Notes under the pieces: generated by a model
Seen by the model: the letters and a program-made list of their open reading frames with translations, nothing else
Told to the model about the DNA's origin: nothing
Databases searched by the model: none
Assembly: GCF_030815415.1 (NCBI RefSeq)
Contig: NZ_JAUSWW010000001.1
Coordinates: 8,928,001-8,992,000 of the forward strand
From: Streptomyces canus
Lineage (GTDB): Bacteria > Actinomycetota > Actinomycetes > Streptomycetales > Streptomycetaceae
Reading direction: 5' to 3'
DNA length: 64,000 nt
Shown: positions 25,783 to 35,104 of the stretch, piece after piece
Numbering within the stretch: the first letter of the stretch is position 1
Layout: each line of letters opens with the position of its first letter
Program-made: the position numbers and the translations under genes

Positions 25783-26327
25783 CGACCGGCCGACTGACCG
25801 TCATCGACATGCAGCACGTCTTCGCCGACCCGGACAGCCCCTGGGCCACGCCGCGATTCGCGCAGGCCGCGGAAGGCGTACGACGTCTGCTGCCGGCCTT
25901 CGAGGACCGCGTCACCTTCACCCGCTTCCTGGCCCCGCACGAACCCACCGGCGCGTGGCGCGCGTACTACGAGCAGTGGCCCTTCGCCCTGCGACCCCCG
26001 GACGCTGCGCTGTGGCGGCTGACGGACGAGTTCGCCGACCGGGCGCACCACGTTCTGGACGCCCCGACCTTCGGCAAATGGACCCCCGAACTCGCCTCCC
26101 TGGTGGGCCAGGAGGGCCGTCTGGTCCTCGCCGGTGTCAGCACCGACTGCTGTGTGCTGTCCACGGCACTCGCCGCCGCCGATGCCGGAGCGGAGGTCGT
26201 GGTCGTCGCCGACGCGTGCGCGGGCGCCGACGACGACTCGCACACCAAGGCGCTGTACGTGATGGACCTGTACCGGCCCCTGATCCGGGTGACCACGGTC
26301 GCGAAGCTGCTCGAAGGGGTGGGGTGA
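25779..26327 (+). CDS. Isochorismatase-family cysteine hydrolase
   Basis: A 182-residue cytoplasmic hydrolase with the family triad visible: D10 (TVIDMQ), K100 (FGKWTPE) and C125 in GVSTDCCV. Such enzymes split amides or vinyl ethers (nicotinamidase, ureidoacrylate or N-carbamoylsarcosine amidohydrolase, isochorismatase). ATG overlaps the permease stop by 4 bases. With an NCS1 transporter upstream, a role in breaking down a nucleobase- or hydantoin-derived amide is reasonable, but the substrate is not determined. Seven bases separate it from the next gene. Confidence 0.87.
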   Translation: MTTGRLTVIDMQHVFADPDSPWATPRFAQAAEGVRRLLPAFEDRVTFTRFLAPHEPTGAWRAYYEQWPFALRPPDAALWRLTDEFADRAHHVLDAPTFGKWTPELASLVGQEGRLVLAGVSTDCCVLSTALAAADAGAEVVVVADACAGADDDSHTKALYVMDLYRPLIRVTTVAKLLEGVG

Positions 26328-26334
26328 GACGGGG

Positions 26335-26991
26335 ATGACCGCTCCCGGGCCGGCCGTGACCGCCGATGAGATCCACGCGTATCTGGTCCGGCAGTTGAAC
26401 CGCGCCCTGCGGTATCCCGAGGGCTACGGGGGCGAGTTGGGGCTGGTGCTGCTGTACGGGCACCTGCTGTTCACGGAAGGGCAGCCCGGCCTCTGGGGCG
26501 AGGCTTCGGAACGGCTGCGGGAGAGAGGCGCGTGGACCGCCATCGGGGTCAGGGGCGCGTATCGCGAACTGATTCGGGGTGACGACTCGTCAGGCATGGC
26601 CTCGGTGCACGCGGAGTTCGCCCACCGTCGTGGCTGGCTCGAAACGGACCGGGTCCTCGACGCCCGCACGCACCAGGCCCTTCTGGACAGGGCCCGCCAG
26701 TGGGCCGACGACGACCGGATGCGGTCGGATGTCCTCGCCGAGTTCGGTCCGCCCTCGGTGCTGCTCGGCGACGACGACCCGCGCTACGGCAAGACGCTCG
26801 GCTACGTCAGCGAGGACCCCGACCGGCCGATCGTCTTCTTCCACCTCTGGAACGGAAGCCCGGACGAAGACGCCCCCATGGGGAACCGGGCCTATCCGGA
26901 ACCGGTGCTGTGGGCCGTGCGCTTCGGCGACGGACCGTTCCGCGACAGCCTCACCTTCACTCCCGAGGGACGCCGACTCCAGCCCTCCTGA
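26335..26991 (+). CDS. Conserved Streptomyces-type protein of unknown function
   Basis: A 218-residue soluble protein that I do not recognise as a named family. It is acidic, with no signal peptide or membrane span. Segments with structure-like character are LVRQLNRALRYPEGYGGELGLVLLYGHLLF and PIVFFHLWNG. It begins 7 bases after the hydrolase stop (GACGGGG before the ATG) and so is probably in the same transcript, but its content gives no hint of a link to amide hydrolysis. Between 26992 and 27168 nothing is recognisable. Confidence 0.55.
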   Translation: MTAPGPAVTADEIHAYLVRQLNRALRYPEGYGGELGLVLLYGHLLFTEGQPGLWGEASERLRERGAWTAIGVRGAYRELIRGDDSSGMASVHAEFAHRRGWLETDRVLDARTHQALLDRARQWADDDRMRSDVLAEFGPPSVLLGDDDPRYGKTLGYVSEDPDRPIVFFHLWNGSPDEDAPMGNRAYPEPVLWAVRFGDGPFRDSLTFTPEGRRLQPS

Positions 26992-27168
26992 TCCCCGACG
27001 CCGCCACCTACTGGACCCATGCCGGCCCGAGCATGGCCGAGCCACGGTTCCGCCGGGTCGGCTGCTAAGGGAATGCCCGCGTCCGGATCGGGTACGCGAG
27101 CAGGGCCGCTCCCGGGGCCGAGTACGCCCCGGGTGGACCGCAAGACCGCCGCTACCAGGGGATTCGCC

Positions 27169-27576
27169 ATGCAGACACCCGCGAACGACAACTCCACCAC
27201 ACCGGCCCGGCGGGCGCTGGACGCGCTCGCCGAGAACACCGAGGACACGGTGGCGCTGGACAGGCTCGCGAGCAGCGATGTCCTCGTCCCCGTGCCCGAC
27301 GACGCCAGCGACGAGGACGCCGCCGATCCCACGGCGGTGGCGCTTCCCGTGATCGAGCAGCCCGGCGGAGCGCCGGTGGTGCCCGTGTTCACGTCGGAGT
27401 CCGAACTCGCCGGGCTGCTGCCCTACGTCTCGCGCTACCGGCTGGTGCCGCTGGGCGCGCTCGCCTCGGAGTGGCCGACGGACGAGCTGACGCTCACCAT
27501 CGACGCCGCCTCCGAGCACCCGCTCACCCTCACCTCGGAGGGGGTGCGGACGCTGCTGGGCCGGTCGTACGGCTGA
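27169..27576 (+). CDS. SseB-family protein
   Basis: A 135-residue protein matching the SseB N-terminal domain style: variable acidic start, then DVLVPVPDD…VIEQPGGAPVVPVFTSESELAGLLP and TLTIDAASEHPLTLTSEGVRTLL. The family was named for a Salmonella protein with enhanced serine sensitivity, but the biochemical role is unknown; in Streptomyces such proteins occur in several copies. ATG 27169 is chosen for the upstream CAGGGG; the open frame continues 50 codons further back without a ribosome site. A strong bidirectional hairpin follows. Confidence 0.75.
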   Translation: MQTPANDNSTTPARRALDALAENTEDTVALDRLASSDVLVPVPDDASDEDAADPTAVALPVIEQPGGAPVVPVFTSESELAGLLPYVSRYRLVPLGALASEWPTDELTLTIDAASEHPLTLTSEGVRTLLGRSYG

Positions 27577-27601
27577 CTCGGGCGGGTTCGTACAGGCGCT
27601 G

Positions 27602-27635
27602 AGGGGAGGAGCGGCGCCGACTCCGTTCCTCCCCT
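27602..27635. terminator. Bidirectional hairpin terminator
   Basis: AGGGGAGGA-GCGG and CCGT-TCCTCCCCT form a 13-base stem (one G-U pair) with an 8-base loop between the converging SseB and AraC genes. Confidence 0.65.
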
Positions 27636-27743
27636 TGACGCCCACGATCGACGTGCCCCGACGATAGGACCGCACCGGCGGTCCCGTCGCTCCGCGATAC
27701 GCGGCGACTGTCCGCAAAACGCGGCGGATCGGGGCGGATGGCG

Positions 27744-28730
27744 TCACGCGCCGCGCAGCGTGTGCGAGGGGGCCTCGCCGAACCGCTCACGGTAGCGCCG
27801 CGCGAACCGGCCCAGATGGACGAACCCCCACCGGTGCGCCACGTCGGACACGGTCGTCGACCCCGGCGCCGAGACCCGCAGCTCGTCGTGAACCCGCTGC
27901 AGGCGGACGTCGTACACGTACGCCATCGGCGACATGCCGACGTGGCTGCGGAACGCCTCCTGCAGGGTCCGCAGGCTCACCTGCGCGATCCGGGCCAGCC
28001 GGGCGGCGTCGTACGTCTCGGCGGGCCGCTCCTGTATGACGTCCATGACCCGCTTGACCGCGGCGGGCCGCATGGGTGGCACGGGGGCCTCCAGTTCCCG
28101 GCGGAAGGTGTGGTCGGCCGCCAGCAGCAGCGCTTCGAGCAGGATCTGCTCGATGCGGCCGCGGATGAGCGGACGGCGCAGCAGCCCGAGCGAGGTGTCG
28201 TTCTCCAGCAGACTCCACATGGCGAGCTGCGCCCAGCTGCGGCCGGGCCCGCGCAGCACGTCGATGGACGACCCGAAGACCGGCGGGCGGGACAGCGGCC
28301 GGTCGAGCAGGGCCTCCAGAGCCTGGTGCAGGGCCCGCTTGTCCAGCTTCACGGCGAGAACCCGGCACTGGGGCGACCAGGCGTCGATACGGACGTACTG
28401 GGCGGGATCGAAGAAGACGGCGTTGTCCGTCGTCGCGAACACGACGTCCCCGCGCCCCTGCTGGACGCTGAAACAGCCGCTCAGCGGCACGGCCACGTGG
28501 TAGGCGCCCGACGCGGCGAAGCCGGTGCGTATCTCGGTGCCGAAACTGACCTCGCCCACGGTGAGCGATCCGAGTTCGAGCACGCTCAGGCGGGTCGACA
28601 GGTCCTCGGCGGGTCCCACGAGGCTCAGGCGCATGTCGTAGTAGTGAGCCGCGAGCGCGTCGTGCGTCGCCTCCAGGGATCGCGTCGCGTAGCTGCTGAA
28701 TTCTGCGGTCCGGTCCCGCTGAACGGCCAC
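27744..28730 (-). CDS. AraC-family transcriptional regulator
   Basis: A 328-residue activator-type protein. The N-terminal half is a cupin-like AraC_binding_2 domain (GTEIRTGFAASGAYHVAVPLSGCFSV). The C-terminal half has two helix-turn-helix units (YDAARLARIAQVSLRTLQEAFRSHVGMSPMAYVYDVRLQRV and TVSDVAHRWGFVHLGRFARRYRERFG). GTG start at 28730. It is the last gene on the minus strand before a terminator and lies 86 bases downstream of the sulfur operon's last gene. It could be an own unit; its target is not evident. Confidence 0.9.
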   Translation of the reverse strand: MAVQRDRTAEFSSYATRSLEATHDALAAHYYDMRLSLVGPAEDLSTRLSVLELGSLTVGEVSFGTEIRTGFAASGAYHVAVPLSGCFSVQQGRGDVVFATTDNAVFFDPAQYVRIDAWSPQCRVLAVKLDKRALHQALEALLDRPLSRPPVFGSSIDVLRGPGRSWAQLAMWSLLENDTSLGLLRRPLIRGRIEQILLEALLLAADHTFRRELEAPVPPMRPAAVKRVMDVIQERPAETYDAARLARIAQVSLRTLQEAFRSHVGMSPMAYVYDVRLQRVHDELRVSAPGSTTVSDVAHRWGFVHLGRFARRYRERFGEAPSHTLRGA

Positions 28731-28816
28731 GGCGAGGTCTCTCCCTCCTGCACGGGGTGCTCGCTTTCAGCATGGCCACGCGCGGGAGGAGTCATGCACC
28801 GGTCTCTTCCGGTTCC

Positions 28817-30193
28817 TCACAGGCTCTTCCCAGGATTGAGAATTCCGCGAGGATCGAACACCTCCTTCAGCCGCCGCTGGAGTGCGTGCGCGGCGGGCCC
28901 CAACTCGTCGGCCACCCACTGCCGCTTCAGTGTTCCCACCCCGTGCTCGCCGGTCAGCGTCCCGCCGAGCCGCAGCGCCAGCGCGAAGATCTCACCCGCC
29001 GCCTCCCAGGCCGCCTCCGGAAGCCGGTCCAGGGACGGGTCCACGACGATGATCGGGTGCAGATTGCCGTCCGCCGCGTGCGCGATGGTGAACACCGGCA
29101 CGTCATGCTGCGCGGAGATGGCCCGGATCTCCCGCACGGCCTCGGCCAGCCGGGAGCGCGGGACCGCGATGTCCTCGATCAGCGGCCTGCCCAGCCGCTC
29201 CAGCGCGGGAAGGGCCCCGCGCCGGGCCGCCAGCAGTGCCTCGGCCTCGGCGGGGTCCTCGGTCGTCTCGACGGTGACGGCCAGCGGTGCGAGCAGCCGC
29301 GCGACCGTCGCCGCCTCGGCAGCGGCGCCCGCGCCGTCGCACTGCACCACCAGCAGCGCCGCCCCGCGTTCCGGCAGCGCCGGATCGACGGCCTCCAGCA
29401 CGGGCCCGTCGACCAGCTCGGCGAGTGCCGGCTCGACGCCGGCCCGGCCGATGGCGTACGACGCCTCGGCGGCCGCCTCGAAGGTGGCGAAGTAGGCGGC
29501 GAGCGTGGCGGTGGCCACCGGAACGGGCCGCAGCCGCAGGGTGGCCGAGGTGATGACCGCGAGGGTGCCCTCCGAGCCGGTGAGCAGCGCGGTGAGGTCG
29601 TAGCCGGTGACGCCCTTGACCGTACGGCGGCCGGTGCGCACCACCGTCCCGTCGGCCAGCACCGCCTCCAGGCCGAGCACGCTGTCGCGGGTCACCCCGT
29701 ACTTGGCGCACCGCAGTCCGCCCGCGTTGGTCGCGATGTTGCCGCCGAGGGTGGACAGGGCCGCGCTCGCCGGATCGGGTGCGTACCGCAGGCCATGTGC
29801 ACGGGCCGCCCGGTCCAGCTCGGCGGTGATCACGCCGGGTTCGACGACGGCGAGCTGGTCGTCCGCCGAGAGCTCCAGGATGCGGTTCATCCCGGACAGG
29901 TCCAGGACCAGGGAGCCCTCGCCCGCCGTCGCCCCTCCCGACAGGCCGGTGCCCGCGCCGCGCGGCACCACCGGGACCCGCAGGGCGTGCGCGTGCCGGA
30001 GCGTGACGGTCACGTCCTGCGTCCGCCGGGCGTGCACGACGGCGAGCGGCTCACCGTCGGACCGTGCACCGGAGCGGTCGGTGGCGTGCGCGGCGAGCAC
30101 GGCCGGGTCGGTGGTGAGCCGGTCGGGCGGCAGATCGCGGGCGAGCAGGCCGAGGAGCTGGGCGGAGACGGTGGTCTCCGGGGCAGCGGTCAC
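28817..30193 (-). CDS. FAD-linked oxidase (GlcD/D-lactate dehydrogenase type)
   Basis: A 458-residue flavoenzyme. The FAD_binding_4 (PCMH) domain shows VPRGAGTGLSGGATAGEGSLVLDLSGMNRIL, and the C-terminal FAD-oxidase_C part ends in the usual GTLTGEHGVGTLKRQW…FDPRGILNPGK. The family oxidises 2-hydroxyacids such as glycolate, D-lactate or 2-hydroxyglutarate. GTG 30193 is the start: it overlaps the preceding stop as GTGA; an upstream frame extension has no support. It is the last gene of the nine-gene sulfur operon. A 2-hydroxyacid released from a sulfur compound (for example sulfolactate) could be its substrate, but this is inference. Confidence 0.87.
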   Translation of the reverse strand: MTAAPETTVSAQLLGLLARDLPPDRLTTDPAVLAAHATDRSGARSDGEPLAVVHARRTQDVTVTLRHAHALRVPVVPRGAGTGLSGGATAGEGSLVLDLSGMNRILELSADDQLAVVEPGVITAELDRAARAHGLRYAPDPASAALSTLGGNIATNAGGLRCAKYGVTRDSVLGLEAVLADGTVVRTGRRTVKGVTGYDLTALLTGSEGTLAVITSATLRLRPVPVATATLAAYFATFEAAAEASYAIGRAGVEPALAELVDGPVLEAVDPALPERGAALLVVQCDGAGAAAEAATVARLLAPLAVTVETTEDPAEAEALLAARRGALPALERLGRPLIEDIAVPRSRLAEAVREIRAISAQHDVPVFTIAHAADGNLHPIIVVDPSLDRLPEAAWEAAGEIFALALRLGGTLTGEHGVGTLKRQWVADELGPAAHALQRRLKEVFDPRGILNPGKSL

Positions 30194-31296
30194 AGGTCGA
30201 GTGCTTTCGTTCCGATGGCGAGCAGGGAGATGTCCGCCTGGGGTGCGTGCACCGGGGCGCACTGGATGTCGCGGAAGTGCCGCTCCAGGGGGTTGCCCCG
30301 GGCCAGCCCCGGGTTCCCGAGCAGCCGTACCGCCAGCTCGACGGCCTGTACCCCGTGCCGGTCGGCCAGTACGCGCGCGCCGAGGGCCTGTTCCGGGGAG
30401 TATGACGTGTCGCCGGCGTCGAGCTTGGCGGCACCGTCGAACACCAGCTGCTCGGCGGCGGCCAGCAGCACCTCGATCTCCCCGGCGGTCCGCCGGAAGC
30501 GTTCCGTACGGGCCACCGGATGACCGAGGTTGGCGGGCACGCGTGTGTGGGCGAACGTGTGGAAGAACGCCTGCGCGGCGCGGGCCACACCCAAGTAGAG
30601 CGCGGCCAGCGGGAGATGGAGCGCCGCGCCCGCCCGGTTGTCCTGCTCGGCGGCCCGGCCGTGCGGACCGAGCCCGATGACATGCTCGTACGGGATCTCC
30701 ACCTCGTGGAACGTCACGTCGTGACTGCCGCTGGCCCGCAGCCCCAACGGGTCCCAGTTCCCGGCGTTCTCGATGCCGGGTGAGCCGCCGGGCACCAGGA
30801 ACGTGCCCACGCGCGGCTCGGGTTCGTCGGTCGTCGCCCAGACCAGGAACCAGTCCAGCCCCTCCGCGCCGGTCACGAACCGCTTGGTGCCGCTGACCGC
30901 CCAGCCGTCGGCGGTGCGCCGGGCACGGGTGGCGGGCAGTCCGCCCCGCGCGGGGGAGCCCAGCTCGGGCTCCACGCGCGCGTGGTTGACGAGAACGGGA
31001 CGTGCGAACGACTCCTTGGCCACGCGCGCGTACAGCTCCTCCGGCCAGTGCGGCTGCGCGGCCTGGCGGGCGTGGTTGGTGAGCGTCATCGCCGCGATCA
31101 GGGCGACGGAGGGATCGCCCTGCCCGAGCCGGTGCAGGATCCGCGCGGTCTCCCGCACGCCCGCGCCCCGGCCGCCGTAGCGCTGCCCGATGGTGGCGGT
31201 GAGCAGCCCGGCCTCGTGCGCGAGGCGCAGGGACTCGGTCGGAAAGGCCCCCGACCGGTCGTACGCGGCGGCGAGTTCGGCGATGCGGTCGGTCAC
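30190..31296 (-). CDS. Acyl-CoA dehydrogenase-like flavin monooxygenase (SfnB/DszC type)
   Basis: A 368-residue member of the acyl-CoA dehydrogenase fold (helical N-domain, central beta domain with GTKRFVTGAEGLDWFLVWA, helical C-domain). In sulfur operons such proteins act as FMNH2-dependent monooxygenases (SfnB, DszC) rather than as true dehydrogenases. It overlaps both neighbours by 4 bases (GTGA), so translation is coupled to the binding lipoprotein upstream and the FAD-linked oxidase downstream. Probably oxidises a reduced-sulfur carbon compound with flavin from a reductase encoded elsewhere. Confidence 0.85.
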   Translation of the reverse strand: MTDRIAELAAAYDRSGAFPTESLRLAHEAGLLTATIGQRYGGRGAGVRETARILHRLGQGDPSVALIAAMTLTNHARQAAQPHWPEELYARVAKESFARPVLVNHARVEPELGSPARGGLPATRARRTADGWAVSGTKRFVTGAEGLDWFLVWATTDEPEPRVGTFLVPGGSPGIENAGNWDPLGLRASGSHDVTFHEVEIPYEHVIGLGPHGRAAEQDNRAGAALHLPLAALYLGVARAAQAFFHTFAHTRVPANLGHPVARTERFRRTAGEIEVLLAAAEQLVFDGAAKLDAGDTSYSPEQALGARVLADRHGVQAVELAVRLLGNPGLARGNPLERHFRDIQCAPVHAPQADISLLAIGTKALDL

Positions 31297-32291
31297 AGGG
31301 CCTTCTTCAGTTCGGCGTTCAGAGCGGTGCTCCAGAACGACTTGACGTCCAGCTTCGACTTCAGCGCTCCGAGTTCGGTGAACACGTCGGCCACCTTCTG
31401 CTGCGAGGCGATGGCGTCGTCGCCGACGGTCCGGGCCTCGGTCGGGCGCTGGGCCTGCGCGGCGACGAGGTCCTTCCTCGCCTGGGCGAGCGGCTGGTGG
31501 GTGGCGTCGGCGGTGACCTCGGCGAAACCGTCCAGGTGCCCGTCACGGACGTAGGCGTACGCCTTGGTGATCCGGGCGATCAGATCGGCGGCCGCCGCCT
31601 TCTCCACGGGACTCTCCAGCACGCTGTCGCGGGCCGACCAGAGGAAGTTGCCCGACAGGATGTCCTTGCCCGAGCCGACGGTCGTGGCGCCCTGCTGGTG
31701 GGCGGTGATGACCGAGGTGCCGTAGGAGGCGAAGGCGTCGATGCTGCCGCCGTTGAGGGCGGCCAGCCCGTCGTTGGGCAGCAAGGGTTTGGCGTCGATG
31801 TCGGACCACTTCAGGCCCGCCTGCTTCAGCAGCTCGTACAGGAAGTAGTGGGCGGTGGTGTTCTGGACGTAGCCGACCTTCTTGCCCCTGAGGCCGGCGA
31901 TGCCGGTCACCTTCGAACCCTTGGGGACGACGACCTCCTGGTTGAGGGTGGCGCCGCGCTGCACGGCGACGACCTTGAAGTTCGGGGTGCCGTCGGCGGC
32001 GGCGAAGACCGGGGGGATCTCGCTGGAGGAGGCGAGGTCGAGGGCTCCGGCGCGGATCGCCTGGAGCTGCTGGTCACCGCCCTGGAAGAGACTCCACTTC
32101 ACGTTGTAGGGGGTGTCGTCGAGGCCGGCGTACTTGAGCACGGCCTCCTCGGTCTTCCAGCCGGTGGAACCGACTCTGAGGGTGACGTCGGCGGGTGAGT
32201 CGGCCTGGGCGTCGCCTCCGCAGGCCGCGGCGAACGGGAGCAGTAGGGCGAGCAGGGCGGCGGACGAGCGCAGGGTACGGCGGAACAACAC
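31293..32291 (-). CDS. Aliphatic-sulfonate-type ABC binding lipoprotein (second copy)
   Basis: A 332-residue periplasmic-binding-type protein with lipobox FAAAC (Cys 24) and the SsuA/TauA pattern (DVTLRVGSTGWKTEEAVLKYAGL; IRAGALDLASSSEIPPVFAA; VGYVQNTTAHYFLYELLKQAGL). GTG 32291 with GGAGAG 5 bases upstream is the start; the open frame runs further back only as a shadow of the monooxygenase gene. It begins 10 bases after the monooxygenase and shares the single permease/ATPase of the operon with the unrelated-specificity lipoprotein at 33421. Confidence 0.88.
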   Translation of the reverse strand: MLFRRTLRSSAALLALLLPFAAACGGDAQADSPADVTLRVGSTGWKTEEAVLKYAGLDDTPYNVKWSLFQGGDQQLQAIRAGALDLASSSEIPPVFAAADGTPNFKVVAVQRGATLNQEVVVPKGSKVTGIAGLRGKKVGYVQNTTAHYFLYELLKQAGLKWSDIDAKPLLPNDGLAALNGGSIDAFASYGTSVITAHQQGATTVGSGKDILSGNFLWSARDSVLESPVEKAAAADLIARITKAYAYVRDGHLDGFAEVTADATHQPLAQARKDLVAAQAQRPTEARTVGDDAIASQQKVADVFTELGALKSKLDVKSFWSTALNAELKKAL

Positions 32292-32301
32292 GGGCTCTCC
32301 A

Positions 32302-33405
32302 TCAGGCGGCGTGGGTGGTCGTCGTGGCGCGGTGGGCAAGCTCCTGGCGGACCAGCGGCAGGACATGGCGGGCGTAGTCGACGGCGTCGTTGAGCGGGTC
32401 GTAGCCGCGGATCGACAGCAGGTCGCAGCCGATGTCGACGTAGTCGAGCAGCGCCTTCGCGACCGTCTCGGGGGTGCCGACCAGCGCGGTCGAGGCGCCG
32501 GCGGCGTTGGTGGCGACGGCGGGCGCGGTCCACAGGCAGCGGTCGTGGACCTCGCCGCGCTCGGCGATGTCGAGCAGCCGCTGGGAGCCGACGTTGGCCG
32601 GGCGGCCGGTGGTGCGGTAGTGGCGGAGCAACTCGGTGTTCCGCGCCTGGTCCTTGAGGACGCCCAGGGTGCGGTGCGCCTTCTCCCAGGCCAGTTCCTC
32701 GGTGGGCGCGATGATCGGCCGGAACGACACCCAGATGCGGGGGCGGGGGCGCCCGGCGGCATCGGCGACCGCGTTCACGGCGGCGATCTGCTCGGCGGTC
32801 TCCTTCAACGGCTCGCCCCACAGACCGAAGATGTCGCCCTGCTGACCGCCGACCCGGTACGCGTCCTGCGAGGAGCCGCCGACGGAGATCGGCACGAGCC
32901 CGTTCACCGGCTTCACATCCGAGTAGTAGCCCTCGAACCGGAAGTACCTGCCCTCGTGCGAGACCGGCCCGTCGGCCTGCCACACCTTCCGCAGGATCCG
33001 GATGTACTCGTCCGAACGCTCGTACCGTTCCGCCTTGTTGAGGTAGTCGCCCTCCCTGCGCTGCTCCTCGTCGCTGCCGCCGGAGATGATGTGCACCGTG
33101 AGCCGGCCGTTGCTGATCCGGTCGAGGGTCGCCAGCGCACGGGACGCGTGGGTGGGGAAGACGACACCCGGCCGGTGCGCCAGGATCGGGCGGATGCGCT
33201 CGGTGTGCGTGGCGACGAACTGGGCGATCTGGAAGGCGTCCGGCGAGGCCGAGTGGTAGGCGACCAGGGTGTGGTCGAAGCCGCCGTCGTCCAACGCGCG
33301 GGCGTACCTGCGCAGATGGTCGGTGTCGAGGCCGGACCTGCCGGCGGCGGCGGGACCGGACGCCCCGGCGTCGGTGTGGACGGCGCTGATGAACTCGACA
33401 GGCAT
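32302..33405 (-). CDS. LLM-class FMNH2-dependent alkanesulfonate monooxygenase (SsuD-like)
   Basis: A 367-residue bacterial-luciferase-fold enzyme. Family strings include DFAGFDHTLVAYHSASPDAFQIAQFVAT-like GFDHTLVAYHSASPD, RPGVVFPTHASRALATLDRISNGR, HIISGGSDEEQRREGDYL and YYSDVKPVNGLVPISVGGSS, which match SsuD/SfnG-type proteins. With reduced FMN and oxygen it should release sulfite from a sulfonate, feeding cysteine synthesis. ATG 33405 follows CACGGGAGTC. It lies between the two binding lipoproteins within the sulfur operon; the flavin reductase is not in the window. Confidence 0.9.
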   Translation of the reverse strand: MPVEFISAVHTDAGASGPAAAGRSGLDTDHLRRYARALDDGGFDHTLVAYHSASPDAFQIAQFVATHTERIRPILAHRPGVVFPTHASRALATLDRISNGRLTVHIISGGSDEEQRREGDYLNKAERYERSDEYIRILRKVWQADGPVSHEGRYFRFEGYYSDVKPVNGLVPISVGGSSQDAYRVGGQQGDIFGLWGEPLKETAEQIAAVNAVADAAGRPRPRIWVSFRPIIAPTEELAWEKAHRTLGVLKDQARNTELLRHYRTTGRPANVGSQRLLDIAERGEVHDRCLWTAPAVATNAAGASTALVGTPETVAKALLDYVDIGCDLLSIRGYDPLNDAVDYARHVLPLVRQELAHRATTTTHAA

Positions 33406-33420
33406 GAATGACTCCCGTGA

Positions 33421-34389
33421 CTACTTGAGAAGGGACGTGTCGGACGACTTCGCGACGTCGACGCTCGGGTCCAGCACACCGATGCCGTTCATGAGGTCGG
33501 CCACGCCCTGGACGGTCGTGTTGATGTCCGGGGTGATCGGCAGCACCTGGCTGTACGCGGCCGAGGCGAGCGTCTTCGCCACCGACGCGTCGGCGCCGTT
33601 GCGCTCCTCGATGGCCTTGGCGTACGCGTCCTGGTGGGTGCTGGTCCACTTCAGGCCCTTGCCGAGACGCTTGAGGAAGTCGGCGAGCGCGGCCTTCTTC
33701 TTGGCGTCGGCGAGGGTCTCCTCGGAGGCGTTGACGAAGCCGATACCGCTCACCCGGCCGTCCCCGCCGTCCACGAGGAGCTTGCCGCCCTGCTCCAGGG
33801 CGACGGCCTGGTAGACGCCGAAGATCGCCCAGGCCTTGATCCTGCCGGAGGCGAACGCGGCCTGCGCGTCCGTCGGCAGGAGGTACTGGACCTTGACGTC
33901 CCGGTAGCTGAGCCCGTTCTGCTTGAGCACATTGGCCAGCAGATACTCCGAGACACTGCCCTTGGCCGAGGACACCACGACCTTCTGGCCCTTGAGGTCC
34001 TTCACACTGTCGATGCCGGAGTCCTTGCGGACGACGATGCCGACGTGGGTGCCGTCGTTCTTGAGTGCGGCGACGTTCTTGACCTTCACCCCGCCGCTGA
34101 GTGCCTGGAGCGCGGGCAGGTCGGCGGAGTAGCCGGTGTCGGCGGCGCCCGCCTGGACGGCCTGGTACAGCGGGGCGGCGCCCTCGAACTCCGCCCACTT
34201 CACCTTGTACTTGGCGCCCTTCAGGGCGTCCGACGCGGCGACGATCGTCTGGAGGGTCTTGGCCTGGTCGCCGATGGTGAGCGTGACCTGCCCCGAGGAC
34301 GAGGCCCGCGCCTCGGAGTCCGCGCCGCAGGCGGTCAGCGCCAGCAGGGAGGTCATGCTGAGTGCGGCGGCTGCGATTCTGCGGATCAC
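33421..34389 (-). CDS. Aliphatic-sulfonate-type ABC binding lipoprotein (first copy)
   Basis: A 322-residue binding protein with lipobox LTAC (Cys 21) and SsuA-like core (TLTIGDQAKTLQTIVAASDAL; YQAVQAGAADTGYSADLPALQAL; KDLKGQKVVVSSAKGSVSEYLLANVL). It captures a sulfonate or related compound for the adjacent SsuB/SsuC. GTG start at 34389 overlaps the ATPase stop by 4 bases. Its low similarity to the second lipoprotein suggests a different ligand. Confidence 0.88.
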   Translation of the reverse strand: MIRRIAAAALSMTSLLALTACGADSEARASSSGQVTLTIGDQAKTLQTIVAASDALKGAKYKVKWAEFEGAAPLYQAVQAGAADTGYSADLPALQALSGGVKVKNVAALKNDGTHVGIVVRKDSGIDSVKDLKGQKVVVSSAKGSVSEYLLANVLKQNGLSYRDVKVQYLLPTDAQAAFASGRIKAWAIFGVYQAVALEQGGKLLVDGGDGRVSGIGFVNASEETLADAKKKAALADFLKRLGKGLKWTSTHQDAYAKAIEERNGADASVAKTLASAAYSQVLPITPDINTTVQGVADLMNGIGVLDPSVDVAKSSDTSLLK

Positions 34390-35102
34390 GAGGGGATTCC
34401 TTCCAGGGTGTGGGTCACGCCGAGCCAGTTCAGGAGGCGGGCGCGCAGGTTCACGAACTCGGGGGCGGTCAGATCTCGGGGGCGGGGCAGGTCGACGGTG
34501 AGCTCGTGGGCGATACGGCCCTCGTCCATCACCAGAACCCGGTCGGCGAGCAGCAGCGCCTCCTCCACGTCATGGGTGACCAGGAGGATCGCGCAGCCGT
34601 GCCGCCGCCAGAGTTCGGCGACGAGTTGCTGCACCTTGCCCCGCGTCAGGGCGTCGAGGGCGCCGAACGGCTCGTCCAGGAGCAGGAGTTCGGGCTCGCG
34701 CACCAGGGCGCGGGCGAGCGAGACGCGCTGGGCCTGGCCGCCGGAGAGCGTCTTGGGCCAGACGTCGGCCCGGTCCGCGATGCCGACCTCGTCGAGCGCC
34801 TTGAGAGCCAGTGCCTTGTCGGGACGGCCGGGCAGTCCGAGGACCACGTTGCGCCATACCTTCAGCCACGGCAGCAGCCGCGGCGACTGGAACGCGGCAC
34901 TGCGCCGGGCGGGCACGGTCACCTCGCCGCCGATCCCGTCGTCGAGCCCGGCGAGGATCCGCAGCAGCGTCGACTTGCCGCAGCCGCTGTGCCCGAGGAG
35001 GGCCACGAACTCGCCCTCGCGGATGTCGAGATCGAGTTCGTGCAGGACGGTGTTGCCGTCGAAGGCCCGCGAAAGGCCCCGTATCTCCACGCTGTTGGGC
35101 AT
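34386..35102 (-). CDS. Sulfonate ABC transporter ATP-binding protein (SsuB-like)
   Basis: A 238-residue ATPase with Walker A GHSGCGKST (37-45), signature LSGGQAQRVSLARAL, Walker B ELLLLDEPFGALDA and the H-loop TLVTHDVEEALLLADRV-type LLVTHDVEEALLLADRV. It energises uptake through the permease at 35105. The start ATG 35102 lies 3 bases after the permease stop; the long N-terminal extension of the open frame is a permease shadow. Confidence 0.93.
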   Translation of the reverse strand: MPNSVEIRGLSRAFDGNTVLHELDLDIREGEFVALLGHSGCGKSTLLRILAGLDDGIGGEVTVPARRSAAFQSPRLLPWLKVWRNVVLGLPGRPDKALALKALDEVGIADRADVWPKTLSGGQAQRVSLARALVREPELLLLDEPFGALDALTRGKVQQLVAELWRRHGCAILLVTHDVEEALLLADRVLVMDEGRIAHELTVDLPRPRDLTAPEFVNLRARLLNWLGVTHTLEGIPS

Positions 35103-35104
35103 CT